DNA from: Maribacter aquimaris
Lineage (GTDB): Bacteria > Bacteroidota > Bacteroidia > Flavobacteriales > Flavobacteriaceae
DNA: 64,000 bases
Assembly: GCF_014596745.1 (NCBI RefSeq)
Contig: NZ_JABTCF010000013.1
Span: forward strand, 98,082 to 162,081
Direction of reading: 5' to 3'
In this document: one piece after another, positions 1 to 8,946 of the stretch
How positions within the stretch are numbered: the first letter of the stretch is position 1
Layout: every line of letters begins with the position of its first letter
Position numbers and translations under genes: made by a program
Notes under the pieces: generated by a model
The model's database searches: none
What the model was told of the DNA's origin: nothing
The model's input: only the letters and a program-made list of their open reading frames with translations

Positions 1-913
1 CTGTTCTATAAATGGCGTCTTGCCAATCATAAGTATCACTTCCACTAAATTGGGAGAAATCGTGCCCTTCGCCAAGACCGGCTTGGTAGGCAATGTATTG
101 CTCCGTATTCAATACATCAAATCTTTTTCTGTTTGTAGATGTTGTGGTATATATGTCATACGTTATTTTGGCTTTTCCACTTTTCCCCCTTTTGGTGGTG
201 ATAATGACAACCCCGTTTGCGGCCCTTGCACCATAGATTGCTGCGGCAGAGGCATCTTTAAGTACGTTGATCGATTCAATATCGTTCGGATTTAACGTTG
301 CTAAGGGGTTACTCTCGGTATTTGAACCTGTATTTACGGTTTGGTTGGAGGTTTGTACTAAAGGAATACCATCTACAACAAATAAAGGTTGATTGTTTCC
401 GGTGGTACCCACACCACGGATTCTCACATTTATCGGAGCGGCTGCATCACCACCGCGATTAGCAATATAAACACCCGCTACCTGGCCTCCTAACGCCTGG
501 TCCAACGATGTGTTTGGGGTTTTCGTAATGTCGTCGGAAGTAATCGTTTCGACAGCACCGGTCAAATCTTTCCGCTTTTGTGTTCCAAAACCAACAACAA
601 CTACTTCATCAAGACTTTCCGCACTTTCTTGCATGGCAACGTCTATTGTGGTTCTTCCTTTTACAGGAATCTCTTGTGTTTCAAAGCCTAGGTAGGAAAA
701 TACAAGGATGGCATTGGATTGGTCAACGGTGATCGAATAGTCCCCGTCGAACGTGGATGAAACACCGTTGTTGGTTCCTTTGACCAAGACATTGACACCC
801 GGCAGGGGCACACCTTCCGAGGTCACCATTCCGGTAATCGTTTTTTCTTGCGCGAATCCTGCCAGCGAAAAGAACAGGGCAAAAAGCGAAGTGATTAAAA
901 ATTCTTTTTTCAT
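1..913 (-). CDS. SusC-type TonB-dependent receptor, N-terminal part (cut by window edge)
   Basis: Reading the minus strand from ATG at 913 gives 304 codons that stay open to the window edge. The N-terminus is a signal peptide (MKKEFLITSLFALFFSLAG, cleaved near FAQ). It is followed by a carboxypeptidase-regulatory-like domain (about residues 22-100, with GVPLPGVNVLVKGT), then a TonB-box-like DEVVVVGFG segment and the plug domain (GVGTTGNNQPLFVVDGIP, NDIESINVLKDASAAAIYG). These are hallmarks of SusC outer-membrane glycan importers, which work with a SusD lipoprotein usually encoded just downstream; that gene would lie outside the window. The barrel is not seen. The gene is divergent from the sugar operon at 1462, so a substrate shared with the GH36 enzyme is a reasonable inference. 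The family assignment is very secure; the substrate is unknown. Confidence 0.95.
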   Translation of the reverse strand, partial: MKKEFLITSLFALFFSLAGFAQEKTITGMVTSEGVPLPGVNVLVKGTNNGVSSTFDGDYSITVDQSNAILVFSYLGFETQEIPVKGRTTIDVAMQESAESLDEVVVVGFGTQKRKDLTGAVETITSDDITKTPNTSLDQALGGQVAGVYIANRGGDAAAPINVRIRGVGTTGNNQPLFVVDGIPLVQTSNQTVNTGSNTESNPLATLNPNDIESINVLKDASAAAIYGARAANGVVIITTKRGKSGKAKITYDIYTTTSTNRKRFDVLNTEQYIAYQAGLGEGHDFSQFSGSDTYDWQDAIYRT

Positions 914-973
914 ACTAAAAAGTTTGTTTGGATTAGTTTAAATAAGTTATTGAAAAAATTAACATTATTATAA

Positions 974-1005
974 CAAAGCTATAAAAACATAAATACTTTC
1001 ACAAA
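974..1005 (-). promoter_or_regulatory. Bacteroidota-type promoter for the susC gene
   Basis: On the minus strand TTTG (1005-1002) is followed after 20 bases by TAGCTTTG (981-974). This matches the Bacteroidota housekeeping sigma consensus TTTG-N19ish-TAnnTTTG. Transcription would start near 967 and give an mRNA leader of about 55 bases before the ATG at 913. Confidence 0.65.
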
Positions 1006-1309
1006 CTTATTTTTAAAATTTCGAAATGTAATTTAAACTTGTGTGGGTTTTATTGATAAGAAATAGTGAAAATCCGCTCCAAAATAGATGGTGAATTCGT
1101 AGGATATTCATATATGATGCCGTTTTAAAACATTGAAAATAAAGTAGATAATAAAAATTTAAATTAAGAATAATTCGGGATTACACAAATTGAAAAAGAT
1201 GTTAGGGTTGATGATAAACGGAGTGTATTTCATCATTTTTTAATTAATTTGATAAAATATCAGGTTATAAATAAGTAAAAAATAAGTAAAAGAAAGTTGA
1301 TAGAAAGGT
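1006..1309. other. AT-rich intergenic stretch between divergent susC and pfkB promoters
   Basis: About 300 bases lie between the two divergent promoters. The stretch is very AT-rich and has no supportable gene. I see no clear operator palindrome in it, although a regulator of the sugar locus would be expected to bind here. Confidence 0.5.
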
Positions 1310-1340
1310 TTTGAAAGATTAAATACAATCCTTATTTTTG
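1310..1340 (+). promoter_or_regulatory. Bacteroidota-type promoter for the pfkB-aldolase-amidohydrolase-GH36 operon
   Basis: TTTG at 1310-1313, exactly 19 bases, then TATTTTTG at 1333-1340: a full match to TTTG-N19-TAnnTTTG. The predicted start near 1347 leaves a leader of about 115 bases before the ATG at 1462, long enough for leader regulation, though no known riboswitch is recognisable. Confidence 0.7.
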
Positions 1341-1461
1341 GACTATTAAATTTTGGTATTTCTATTTTTTATACCGATACCTTTATTTAATGAAATAGAT
1401 TTGGAGGTATGCTAAGATGAAAACTTAGATGCCGTATTGTTTTATAAAGGACACAACTATT

Positions 1462-2406
1462 ATGAAGTTTTTTGATGTTTTAGTGGTAGGGGAATTGAAT
1501 GTCGATATCATTTTGGATAAAATCCAAGGTTTTCCGGTCGTTGGAAAGGAAATAATCGCTAAGGAAATGACTATGACCCTAGGGAGTAGTTCTGCTATAT
1601 TCGCCAGTAATTTGAGTTCCTTGGGGAATAAGGTTGGTTTCTTGGGTAAGATCGGTAAGGATGATTTCGCCAGAACCGTAATAAACACCCTTAAAGAAAA
1701 AAAGGTTGACACCGAAAATATAATCCAGTCGGAAGAATACCAAACAGGGCTGACCATAGTTATGAATTATGACATGGATAGGGCGAATGTTACGTTTCCT
1801 GGTGCCATGGAGCATCTTAGCCTAGACGAAATAACAGATTCCCAATTGCAAAAGGCCAAACACCTTCATTTAAGCTCTGTGTTTTTGCAGACCGGACTAT
1901 TAAGTGAAATTTCGGAACTTTTCAAAAGGGCAAAGAATTTGGGGTTGACCACTTCCATGGATCCCCAATGGGATCCTACGGAAAAATGGAACCTGGATCT
2001 CGAAGAACTTCTTCCTTATATGGATGTCTTTATGCCCAATACCGAGGAGTTTAAACATCTTACAAAGTGTTCCGACATCCAATCGGGATTGGATAAAGTA
2101 AAATCCTATGCCAATTATATAATCATTAAGGATGGTGAAAATGGGGCCCACCTTTGGGATGGGGAAAAATTAACCACCCAACCGGCATTCCTTAATAGCA
2201 ATGTCATTGACTGCATTGGGGCCGGTGATAGTTTTGATGCCGGTTTTATCAGTGAATACCTTAAAGGGGGCAGTATGTTGCATTGCCTCGAGTTCGGAAA
2301 TATCACAGGTGCTATTAATACTACCGCGTCTGGTGGTACGGGTGCCTTTAAAAGTCTGGAAAACGTAAAAAAAGTTGCTTTTGACCTTTTTAAATATCAA
2401 TTATAA
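1462..2406 (+). CDS. PfkB-family carbohydrate kinase
   Basis: This 314-aa protein is a ribokinase/PfkB-fold sugar kinase that transfers phosphate from ATP to a sugar or sugar phosphate. The N-terminal signature is GELNVDIIL (about residue 9). The C-terminal anion-hole motif is GAGDSFDAGF, with the catalytic Asp at 256. An upstream in-frame ATG at 1429 exists, but family alignment favours the ATG at 1462 (MKFFDVLVVGE), which has AAAGG at 1446-1450 in front of it. It is the first gene of a tight operon; the aldolase starts three bases after its stop. Pairing with a class II ketose-bisphosphate aldolase suggests a 1-phosphofructokinase or tagatose-6-phosphate kinase role, making the bisphosphate that the aldolase splits. 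The exact substrate is inference. Confidence 0.88.
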   Translation: MKFFDVLVVGELNVDIILDKIQGFPVVGKEIIAKEMTMTLGSSSAIFASNLSSLGNKVGFLGKIGKDDFARTVINTLKEKKVDTENIIQSEEYQTGLTIVMNYDMDRANVTFPGAMEHLSLDEITDSQLQKAKHLHLSSVFLQTGLLSEISELFKRAKNLGLTTSMDPQWDPTEKWNLDLEELLPYMDVFMPNTEEFKHLTKCSDIQSGLDKVKSYANYIIIKDGENGAHLWDGEKLTTQPAFLNSNVIDCIGAGDSFDAGFISEYLKGGSMLHCLEFGNITGAINTTASGGTGAFKSLENVKKVAFDLFKYQL

Positions 2407-2409
2407 TAT

Positions 2410-3228
2410 ATGAAATTACAACAGAAATTATCGCATAACAAAACAGAGGGAAAGGCTTTATTAGCTACAAATTTCTACAATTTTGAAACCCTTTCCGCTG
2501 TGTTGATGGCAGCAAAGGAAACAGATTCCGAACTTATATTGCAAGTATCGGAGAGTTCTGTAAAATATATGGGGCTTCGTGTAGCCAAAGCGCTGGCGAC
2601 GAGTGCCAGGGAACAGTATGGTGTTACTGCCTGGTTGCATTTGGATCATGGTCAAAATGTCGAATTGGTAAAACAGTGTATCGATATAGGATTTGATTCG
2701 GTGATGATCGATGCCAGTGAAAAACCTTTCGAGGAAAACATACGGATAACATCCGAAATTGTTAAATATGCGGCAAGCTTTGATATTAATGTAGAGGCAG
2801 AACTTGGTTATATTTCAAAACTGGGACAGGATCAAAAAATGATCTATACCCAGCCGGAAGAGGCCAAGCAATTTGTTGAAAGTACCGGTATCAATGCATT
2901 GGCGATAGCCGTGGGTTCTGCCCATGGATTTTATAAGAATACGCCTAAATTACAGGTAGACCTTATCAAGGAAATAAATGCCGTTACCGATGCCGCACTT
3001 GTTTTGCACGGTAGTTCGGGTATTCCGGATGACCAGCTACAAGCCGCTGTTAAAAACGGAATCACTAAAATCAATCTGGCTACTGAAATTAAGAACATTT
3101 TCATGAAAACCTTGCAAGCAGAACTTAAGGCTACCGATAATATAGACTTAAGGGAAGTTTTCCCCAAGGCAACAGAACAGGCAAAAAATTTGGTTGCCAA
3201 TAAGTTGAATGTGATAAACATCAAATAA
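2410..3228 (+). CDS. Class II ketose-bisphosphate aldolase (GatY/KbaY/Fba type)
   Basis: The 272-aa zinc-dependent aldolase would cleave a ketose bisphosphate to glycerone phosphate and an aldehyde. Visible family motifs are LHLDHGQN (Asp79 catalytic, His80 zinc ligand), NVEAELGYI (Glu131), GSAHGFY (His172), VLHGSSGIP (His200 and the phosphate loop) and KINLATEI (Asn222). The length is usual for the tagatose- or fructose-1,6-bisphosphate aldolase group. The gene follows the PfkB kinase with a 3-base gap and precedes the secreted amidohydrolase by 6 bases, so the genes are surely cotranscribed. With an alpha-galactosidase-like enzyme in the same operon, a tagatose-type galactose route is attractive but not proven. 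Confidence 0.88.
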   Translation: MKLQQKLSHNKTEGKALLATNFYNFETLSAVLMAAKETDSELILQVSESSVKYMGLRVAKALATSAREQYGVTAWLHLDHGQNVELVKQCIDIGFDSVMIDASEKPFEENIRITSEIVKYAASFDINVEAELGYISKLGQDQKMIYTQPEEAKQFVESTGINALAIAVGSAHGFYKNTPKLQVDLIKEINAVTDAALVLHGSSGIPDDQLQAAVKNGITKINLATEIKNIFMKTLQAELKATDNIDLREVFPKATEQAKNLVANKLNVINIK

Positions 3229-3234
3229 CCAAAT

Positions 3235-4308
3235 ATGCGCGCCCTACTTTTATCCATTGTTTTGATTGTCAATGTCTTTTCCGTGGTTATGGGGCAAGAG
3301 GATATTCTTCTGAAGGATTATAATCCGAAGTCTATCTACAAAACCCATAAAACGGTTTTGGAAAAGGCCAAGTTTCCCGTGATCGATATGCATTCACATG
3401 CTTATGCTACAAGTCAGGAAGAAATTGGGGAATGGGTTAAGACAATGGACAAGTTCGGTATTGAAAAAACGATAATCCTAACCAAGCTTACGGGTAAGGC
3501 ATTCGATAGTGTTTACAATATCTATGCGAAATACGAAGGCCGTTTTGAAGTTTGGTGTGGATTTGACTATACCGGGTATGCTAAGAAAGGCTGGGCAGGG
3601 AAGGCTGTTCAAGAATTGGAACGATGTTATGAGGTAGGGGCTAGAGGTATCGGGGAACTCGGCGATAAGGGGGAAGGGTTATTGTATTCAAAACCTACAG
3701 CAGCATATGATATGCATATTGACGATGAGCGTATGAAGCCCCTTCTTGAAAAATGTGGTGAGCTGGGCATGCCTATCAATATCCATATTGCGGAACCGAT
3801 TTGGATGTACGAACCTATAGACGTTTACAATGACGGTCTTATGAATGCTGCCGATTGGCAAATAGACACCTCAAATAAGGACCTGCTATTGCATTCAGAG
3901 CTCATTGGTACTTTGGAGAATGCGGTAAAAGCTAATCCCGGAACAACTTTTATAGCGTGTCATTTTGCGAATTGTAGTTATGATCTGGGTATCCTTGGCA
4001 AGCTTTTGGATCACTACCCCAATCTATATGCTGACATTTCGGCCCGATATGCGGAAACAGCACCTGTACCAAGATACACCAAGAGTTTTTATGAAAAATA
4101 CCAGGATAGGTTGTTGTACGGGACCGATATGGGTTTCGATGCCTCGATGTACGAAATAACATTCAGGATCCTTGAGACTGAGGATGAACATTTCTACGCC
4201 AAAGAATTGTTCGGTTACCATTGGTCCTTATATGGTTTGGGGCTATCCGATGCGGTATTAAAAAAGATATATTATGAAAACGCAAAGAAAATCAGAAATT
4301 ATGAATAG
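3235..4308 (+). CDS. Secreted amidohydrolase-family metal-dependent hydrolase
   Basis: The 357-aa protein has an N-terminal signal peptide (MRALLLSIVLIVNVFSVVMG, then QED) and a TIM-barrel amidohydrolase (Amidohydro_2-like) domain. Metal-ligand motifs in order are DMHSH (His53 and His55), INIHIAEP (about 183), IACHFAN (about 243) and LLYGTDMGFD (Asp near 298). Proteins of this group act as lactonases, decarboxylases or amidases; which applies here cannot be read from sequence. The C-terminus overlaps the start of the GH36 gene by 8 bases, so it belongs to the sugar operon. A periplasmic lactonase acting on an oxidised sugar would fit the setting, but that is inference. Confidence 0.85.
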   Translation: MRALLLSIVLIVNVFSVVMGQEDILLKDYNPKSIYKTHKTVLEKAKFPVIDMHSHAYATSQEEIGEWVKTMDKFGIEKTIILTKLTGKAFDSVYNIYAKYEGRFEVWCGFDYTGYAKKGWAGKAVQELERCYEVGARGIGELGDKGEGLLYSKPTAAYDMHIDDERMKPLLEKCGELGMPINIHIAEPIWMYEPIDVYNDGLMNAADWQIDTSNKDLLLHSELIGTLENAVKANPGTTFIACHFANCSYDLGILGKLLDHYPNLYADISARYAETAPVPRYTKSFYEKYQDRLLYGTDMGFDASMYEITFRILETEDEHFYAKELFGYHWSLYGLGLSDAVLKKIYYENAKKIRNYE

Positions 4309-6361
4309 ACTGAAAACAGGGCTCTTAGTGTTTGTGCCCCTATTGATTTTTATGTTCTCGTGTGACAATCAGAAAAAAGATGCCACTGTACTGACTATTC
4401 AGCAGGGAAATCTGACGTTGGAAATAAATGGGAATTTAAAAACGAGATTATCGGCTTCTCTTGAAGGAGCAAAACCTTTAATGGATGATTTTCAATCATC
4501 AGAACAATTGGTGGTTGCAAAACAGGGGCTGACTGATTTTAATGTGGAAGGTGTAGCGGAAACATCCCTCGAAGGGAATTTAACAGGCCGACAATGGGTA
4601 GTCAACGGAGTCTATAACGACAATGGTCTCTCTGTTGGTAAAAAGTTGATCATTACCGCTTATGATAAATATCCGGATTTATTGACGACCAAGGTCATAT
4701 ACACGAATACATCGAATTCGGATGTTTTCGTTGAAGAATGGGGCAATAATGGCTATCAGATCCTCTCCCAAGGGGATGAGCCGGCTTTCTGGGCGTTTCA
4801 GGGCAGTTCCTCTACCGATAGGAGCGATTGGATAAAGCCATTGGAACCCGGGTTTTATCAAAAAAACTTCATGGGTATGAATGATAGCGATTATGGGGGA
4901 GGTATTCCTGTAACTTCGGTATGGCGACCAGATGTCAATATAGCGGTTGGGCATTTGTCAATGGTTCCGAAACTAGTGAACCTTCCTACAGAGTTACCGA
5001 CTAACGATAGTAATGTCCATATTGGGGTTTCCAAGGATTTTGAGGAGCGTACGGTATTTAAATCAGGGGAAACATTGGAAACTCTGGAAACCTTTATATC
5101 AGTGTCTAAGGGCGATTATTTCACCAATCTCTCAAGGTATTCCAACCTTATGCAAGACAAGGGGGTCAAAATAGCGGAAGCCGAACCGGCAGCCTTTGAG
5201 TCGATATGGTGCGCATGGGGTTATGAAAGAAAGTTTACGCTCGATGAAATTGTAGGGACACTTCCCAAAGTAAAAGAGCTTGGTATCAAATGGGCTGTGT
5301 TAGATGATGGCTTTCAAATTGCAGAAGGTGATTGGGATGCAAATCCCCAAAAATTCCCAAAAGGAAACCAAGAGATCAAAGGTCTTGTTGATGCTATTCA
5401 TAAACAGGGCTTGAAAGCAAAAATTTGGTGGACTCCCTTGGCTGCCGATCCCGGGAGTAATGCCTTAAAGGAAAATCCTGAAATGCAGATTATGCAAAAA
5501 GATGGTTCCCCCCAATTTATAACATGGTGGGATGCCTATTACCTTTCACCTGCAAATGATAAAACCATTGAGCATACGAAGAAAATCATACACCTTTTTA
5601 TGGAAGACTGGGGGTTTGATGGTTTGAAAATGGATGGACAGCACATGAACTGTGTAGCTCCTGACTATAATTTGGATGATCCGGAAAGTGCTCCGGAAAA
5701 ACTGCCCGATTTCTTTCAAATGATCTATGATGAGGCCCGAAGTATAAAACCCCATGCCGTGATTGAAAACTGTCCGTGTGGCACATGTATGTCCTATTTT
5801 AACATGGCATCCATGAACCAAGCGGTTTCATCCGATCCACTTTCCAGCTGGCAAGTGCGCCACAAGGGAAAAACATATAAGGCCTTGGTTCCGAATACGG
5901 CTTATTATGGGGATCATGTGGAATTGAGTGATAACGCCAACGATTTTGCAAGTTCATTCGGTATCGGGGCGGTTCTAGGCACTAAATTCACTTGGCCCAA
6001 AGACAACCCTTATGCCGAGGCGAGTTATTTATTGACCCCTGAGAAAGAAAAAGTATGGAAGAAGTGGTTCTCGCTCTATGATGAAAAAATGCTTTCGAAA
6101 GAAAAGTATCTTGGGGAGTTGTACGATTTGGGATATGACAAGCCCGAAACCCATGTTATTCAAAAAGAGGAAACCCTTTACTATGCTTTCTATGATAGCG
6201 ATTGGAATGGGGAAATCGTTCTTAAGGGATTAAAGGAAGGGGCGTCGTATAGTGTCAGGGATTATTTTAATGAAAAAGATTTAGGAGCGGTTTCTTCTGA
6301 TAAACCTTCCATAAAGGTGAACTTCAAGGATTTCCTTTTAATAGCCGTAACCCCGTTATAA
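4301..6361 (+). CDS. GH36-like alpha-galactosidase, lipoprotein
   Basis: This is a 686-aa glycoside hydrolase of the alpha-galactosidase (melibiase/GH36) clan. I chose the ATG at 4301 because it starts a clean lipoprotein signal (MNRLKTGLLV... FMFSCDN, lipobox FSC); it overlaps the previous stop by 8 bases. A longer in-frame ATG at 4274 would only add nine charged residues. The N-terminal beta-sandwich spans about residues 30-290 and the catalytic barrel about 300-600. WAVLDDGFQ and LKMDGQ (nucleophile Asp445) and SSDPLSSWQVR (acid/base Asp512) are the GH36 catalytic motifs; a small C-terminal beta domain follows. It would release alpha-linked galactose, or a related sugar, at the cell surface or in the periplasm. 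The linkage and substrate are unverified. Confidence 0.88.
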   Translation: MNRLKTGLLVFVPLLIFMFSCDNQKKDATVLTIQQGNLTLEINGNLKTRLSASLEGAKPLMDDFQSSEQLVVAKQGLTDFNVEGVAETSLEGNLTGRQWVVNGVYNDNGLSVGKKLIITAYDKYPDLLTTKVIYTNTSNSDVFVEEWGNNGYQILSQGDEPAFWAFQGSSSTDRSDWIKPLEPGFYQKNFMGMNDSDYGGGIPVTSVWRPDVNIAVGHLSMVPKLVNLPTELPTNDSNVHIGVSKDFEERTVFKSGETLETLETFISVSKGDYFTNLSRYSNLMQDKGVKIAEAEPAAFESIWCAWGYERKFTLDEIVGTLPKVKELGIKWAVLDDGFQIAEGDWDANPQKFPKGNQEIKGLVDAIHKQGLKAKIWWTPLAADPGSNALKENPEMQIMQKDGSPQFITWWDAYYLSPANDKTIEHTKKIIHLFMEDWGFDGLKMDGQHMNCVAPDYNLDDPESAPEKLPDFFQMIYDEARSIKPHAVIENCPCGTCMSYFNMASMNQAVSSDPLSSWQVRHKGKTYKALVPNTAYYGDHVELSDNANDFASSFGIGAVLGTKFTWPKDNPYAEASYLLTPEKEKVWKKWFSLYDEKMLSKEKYLGELYDLGYDKPETHVIQKEETLYYAFYDSDWNGEIVLKGLKEGASYSVRDYFNEKDLGAVSSDKPSIKVNFKDFLLIAVTPL

Positions 6362-6448
6362 ATCGTGGGTGTGTTCCTGAAGAAAAAGTTAATATGTAAA
6401 CCAATATTGTAAAAGAAGGTATTTTGCCTTAAAACCAACCAAACCGAT

Positions 6449-6478
6449 AAAAAGGGACGCCTATTGCGTCCCTTTTTT
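6449..6478. terminator. Bidirectional intrinsic terminator between GH36 and FtsX genes
   Basis: A 12-bp perfect stem, AAAAAGGGACGC (6449-6460) with GCGTCCCTTTTT (6466-6477), encloses the loop CTATT and has T runs on both strands. It sits between two convergent genes and can stop transcription from either side. Confidence 0.85.
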
Positions 6479-6494
6479 GTTGAATAAAACCATG

Positions 6495-8924
6495 TTATTC
6501 ATATTTGAGATGGGAGACCAAGTCCAACTTCAGGGCTTTTACCGCTTGCACCAGAATGATGGCTATGGTCAATGTCAACATGACAATAGGGGCTATCAGA
6601 AAGGGGGCTATGGGAATATCGATACGATAGGCAAAGTCTTGCAGCCATCTATTCGATAGGTAGAATGAGATAGGGAGGGCAATAATAAGGGCGATTATGG
6701 TGATGAGAATAAAGTCTTTGATAAGTCCGAACACCAACTCTTTTTCCGAGGCTCCCAAGGTTTTTTTAATAGCCACTTCCTTATAACGCAGTTGTACGGT
6801 GTGCGAGGCAATTGCGAACAACCCAAGCAATGAGATGAAAATCATCAGTATTGAAAGTCCGGTTACCAGTTTTTCCAAGCGTTCGTGTTGGGAGAATAGT
6901 TCGGCAAAATTCTGGTCAAGAAACTCATATTTAAACGGAAAACGGGGTTCGATACGTGTCGTCCAGAATTTTTCGATCTCGTTCAAGGTGGTTTTCACGT
7001 CCTGGTTGTTCAATTTTATCATTACAAAGGATGGTTTGCCCCAATCCCCATCATCACCTTTAAGATAGTTCATGTATAAAGCGGGGTAGGCACCTTCGTC
7101 AAACCCTTTGGAGATATAGTTGTCGACCACGCCAATAATGGTGCCCTTATAGCCCCAATAGGAAACCTCTGTGCCAATAGGGTTTTCAAATCCGAATTTG
7201 TCCACCAATTTTTTATTTACAATGATTTCATTGAGGAGTAAGGTATCCCCATCCGAATCCATTGTGAATTTTGATCGATCTGTCTGCATCCAATCTTGAA
7301 TGAAATTTTTTCCTTCAGAAAGTTTTATACCCATGGTGGGAAAATAGTCCGCATCGATAAAATGCATATCGCTCTGATAGCTTATTTCACGGTAATCAAC
7401 ATTTGAGTTTGAACCATTTCCAGCATAGGTGCCTGGGGGCCTTGTGGTCGTGGCTACCTTTTCAACACCTTTCAGTTTGGTGAGTTCCTGTTTGAATGTT
7501 TCCATCTTTTTCCAGGTTTCCCCCCCATTCTGAATGGGTACAAATAGCATTTGGTCTTTTTGAAACCCGAGATCCTTATTGTTCATATAATCCAATTGTG
7601 ATTTTATGATGAATGCGGAAATCAGAAAGATCGCTGAAATACAAAATTGGAATATAATCATGGTCTTTTTGAGGGTGTTTCCGCTTTTTGAACGTCCGAA
7701 ATTACCTTTTAACACTTTTACCGGATTGAAGTTTGAAAGGTATATCCCCGGAAAAATGCCGGCAATGAAAACGAGTAACCCAATAATGCCTAACGCCCAG
7801 AGCCACTTGTTGTACGGGTCAAGGATTTCCAGTTCGGAGTTCATTAGGCTGTTGAACAAGGGTAGAAGGATTTCTACCAAGGCCAAAGAAATTACGATGG
7901 CGAACAGGCATTGTAGGGTGACTTCAAAAATGAACTGCAATACGATTTTTGTCTTACTGGTGCCCAGTGTTTTTCGAACAGCAACTTCCTTGGCCCTTTG
8001 TGTTGAACCGGATATGCTCAGGTTTATGAAGTTGATCGAAGATATTACCAGGATAAGGAATGCCAATAAGGAAAGAATGAAAATGGTATTGGCCCCTTTG
8101 CCTTTATGGACTTTTGAAAACAAATGGATATCCCCTAAATTTTCTATGGACATTCGCTCTTCCTTCCCTTTTAGGTATTCTTCCCAAGAAATCCCCCAAG
8201 ATTTATAGGTGTTTTCGTCATAGAATTTATCGAATTTGGAAATGAAGGACCCAATGTCGGTACCGGGATGAAACTTGAATAGGGCCGTGTAGTTGAAATT
8301 GCCCCAATGATCCATATTGTCGGTCTTCTTTATCAACTTTAAGATCGCAGGCTGGGTTTCACTGGGATAACCTTTGGTCTTATACACCCCGGTTATGAGG
8401 TACGTTATAGGTTGGTTCCTGAAAAGGGCCTCTATGGTTTTGCCAACAGGATTGGTGTCCCCAAATAGTTCATAGGCGAATGTATCACTTAAGACAAGTT
8501 CATTCTCGTTTTTGAAAAGGTTCTCTTTTGTCCCGTATTTAAATGGATAAGGATAAAAATCAAAGAAATTGGGAGTGGTGCCCATGGCTCCTTTCATCAG
8601 TTTTTTACCATCGGAATTGAAGAGAATGCTTCCCATCCAATTCATCATCATGGCATCTTCCAATTCAGGGAGTTGTTCCTTGGCTGTTTTTACCATGATA
8701 CCCGGTGAGGTGGTCCATACCTCCCCATTGTCGAATAGGCGAATGGGCCTGTAAATATGCGCTAGGTTAGGATTCCATTTTTCATAACTCAATTCTTTGC
8801 TCACAAAAAGAATGACCAAGATAAAACAAGTGATTCCCAAGGTAAGTCCAAGGGTATTGATGAGCGGGTAGAGCGGTCTTTTTTTTAGGTTCCTTAGGAA
8901 GATCTTAAGCCAGGAATTAATCAT
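6495..8924 (-). CDS. FtsX/MacB-type ABC transporter permease
   Basis: The 809-aa permease has the duplicated MacB-periplasmic-domain plus FtsX layout typical of Bacteroidota. The first membrane helix is at about residues 20-42 and the first periplasmic domain at about 45-270. Three helices follow (about 280-400), then an isolated helix near 425-445, a second periplasmic domain, and three C-terminal helices. Both FtsX domains carry the characteristic coupling segment: RAKEVAVRKTLGTSK near 320 and RYKEVAIKKTLGASE near 715. It is the last gene of an HlyD-ATPase-FtsX operon; the ATPase gene ends 22 bases upstream. With a TolC-like outer-membrane partner (not in the window) it would form a MacAB-like exporter or a mechanotransmission complex. 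The cargo is unknown. Confidence 0.92.
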   Translation of the reverse strand: MINSWLKIFLRNLKKRPLYPLINTLGLTLGITCFILVILFVSKELSYEKWNPNLAHIYRPIRLFDNGEVWTTSPGIMVKTAKEQLPELEDAMMMNWMGSILFNSDGKKLMKGAMGTTPNFFDFYPYPFKYGTKENLFKNENELVLSDTFAYELFGDTNPVGKTIEALFRNQPITYLITGVYKTKGYPSETQPAILKLIKKTDNMDHWGNFNYTALFKFHPGTDIGSFISKFDKFYDENTYKSWGISWEEYLKGKEERMSIENLGDIHLFSKVHKGKGANTIFILSLLAFLILVISSINFINLSISGSTQRAKEVAVRKTLGTSKTKIVLQFIFEVTLQCLFAIVISLALVEILLPLFNSLMNSELEILDPYNKWLWALGIIGLLVFIAGIFPGIYLSNFNPVKVLKGNFGRSKSGNTLKKTMIIFQFCISAIFLISAFIIKSQLDYMNNKDLGFQKDQMLFVPIQNGGETWKKMETFKQELTKLKGVEKVATTTRPPGTYAGNGSNSNVDYREISYQSDMHFIDADYFPTMGIKLSEGKNFIQDWMQTDRSKFTMDSDGDTLLLNEIIVNKKLVDKFGFENPIGTEVSYWGYKGTIIGVVDNYISKGFDEGAYPALYMNYLKGDDGDWGKPSFVMIKLNNQDVKTTLNEIEKFWTTRIEPRFPFKYEFLDQNFAELFSQHERLEKLVTGLSILMIFISLLGLFAIASHTVQLRYKEVAIKKTLGASEKELVFGLIKDFILITIIALIIALPISFYLSNRWLQDFAYRIDIPIAPFLIAPIVMLTLTIAIILVQAVKALKLDLVSHLKYE

Positions 8925-8946
8925 GATTGTTCGTTTTTTGATTGAT

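Noticed and set aside
7606..8208. 200-codon plus-strand frame
   Set aside because: It is antisense to the FtsX permease, whose domains and motifs are clear on the other strand.
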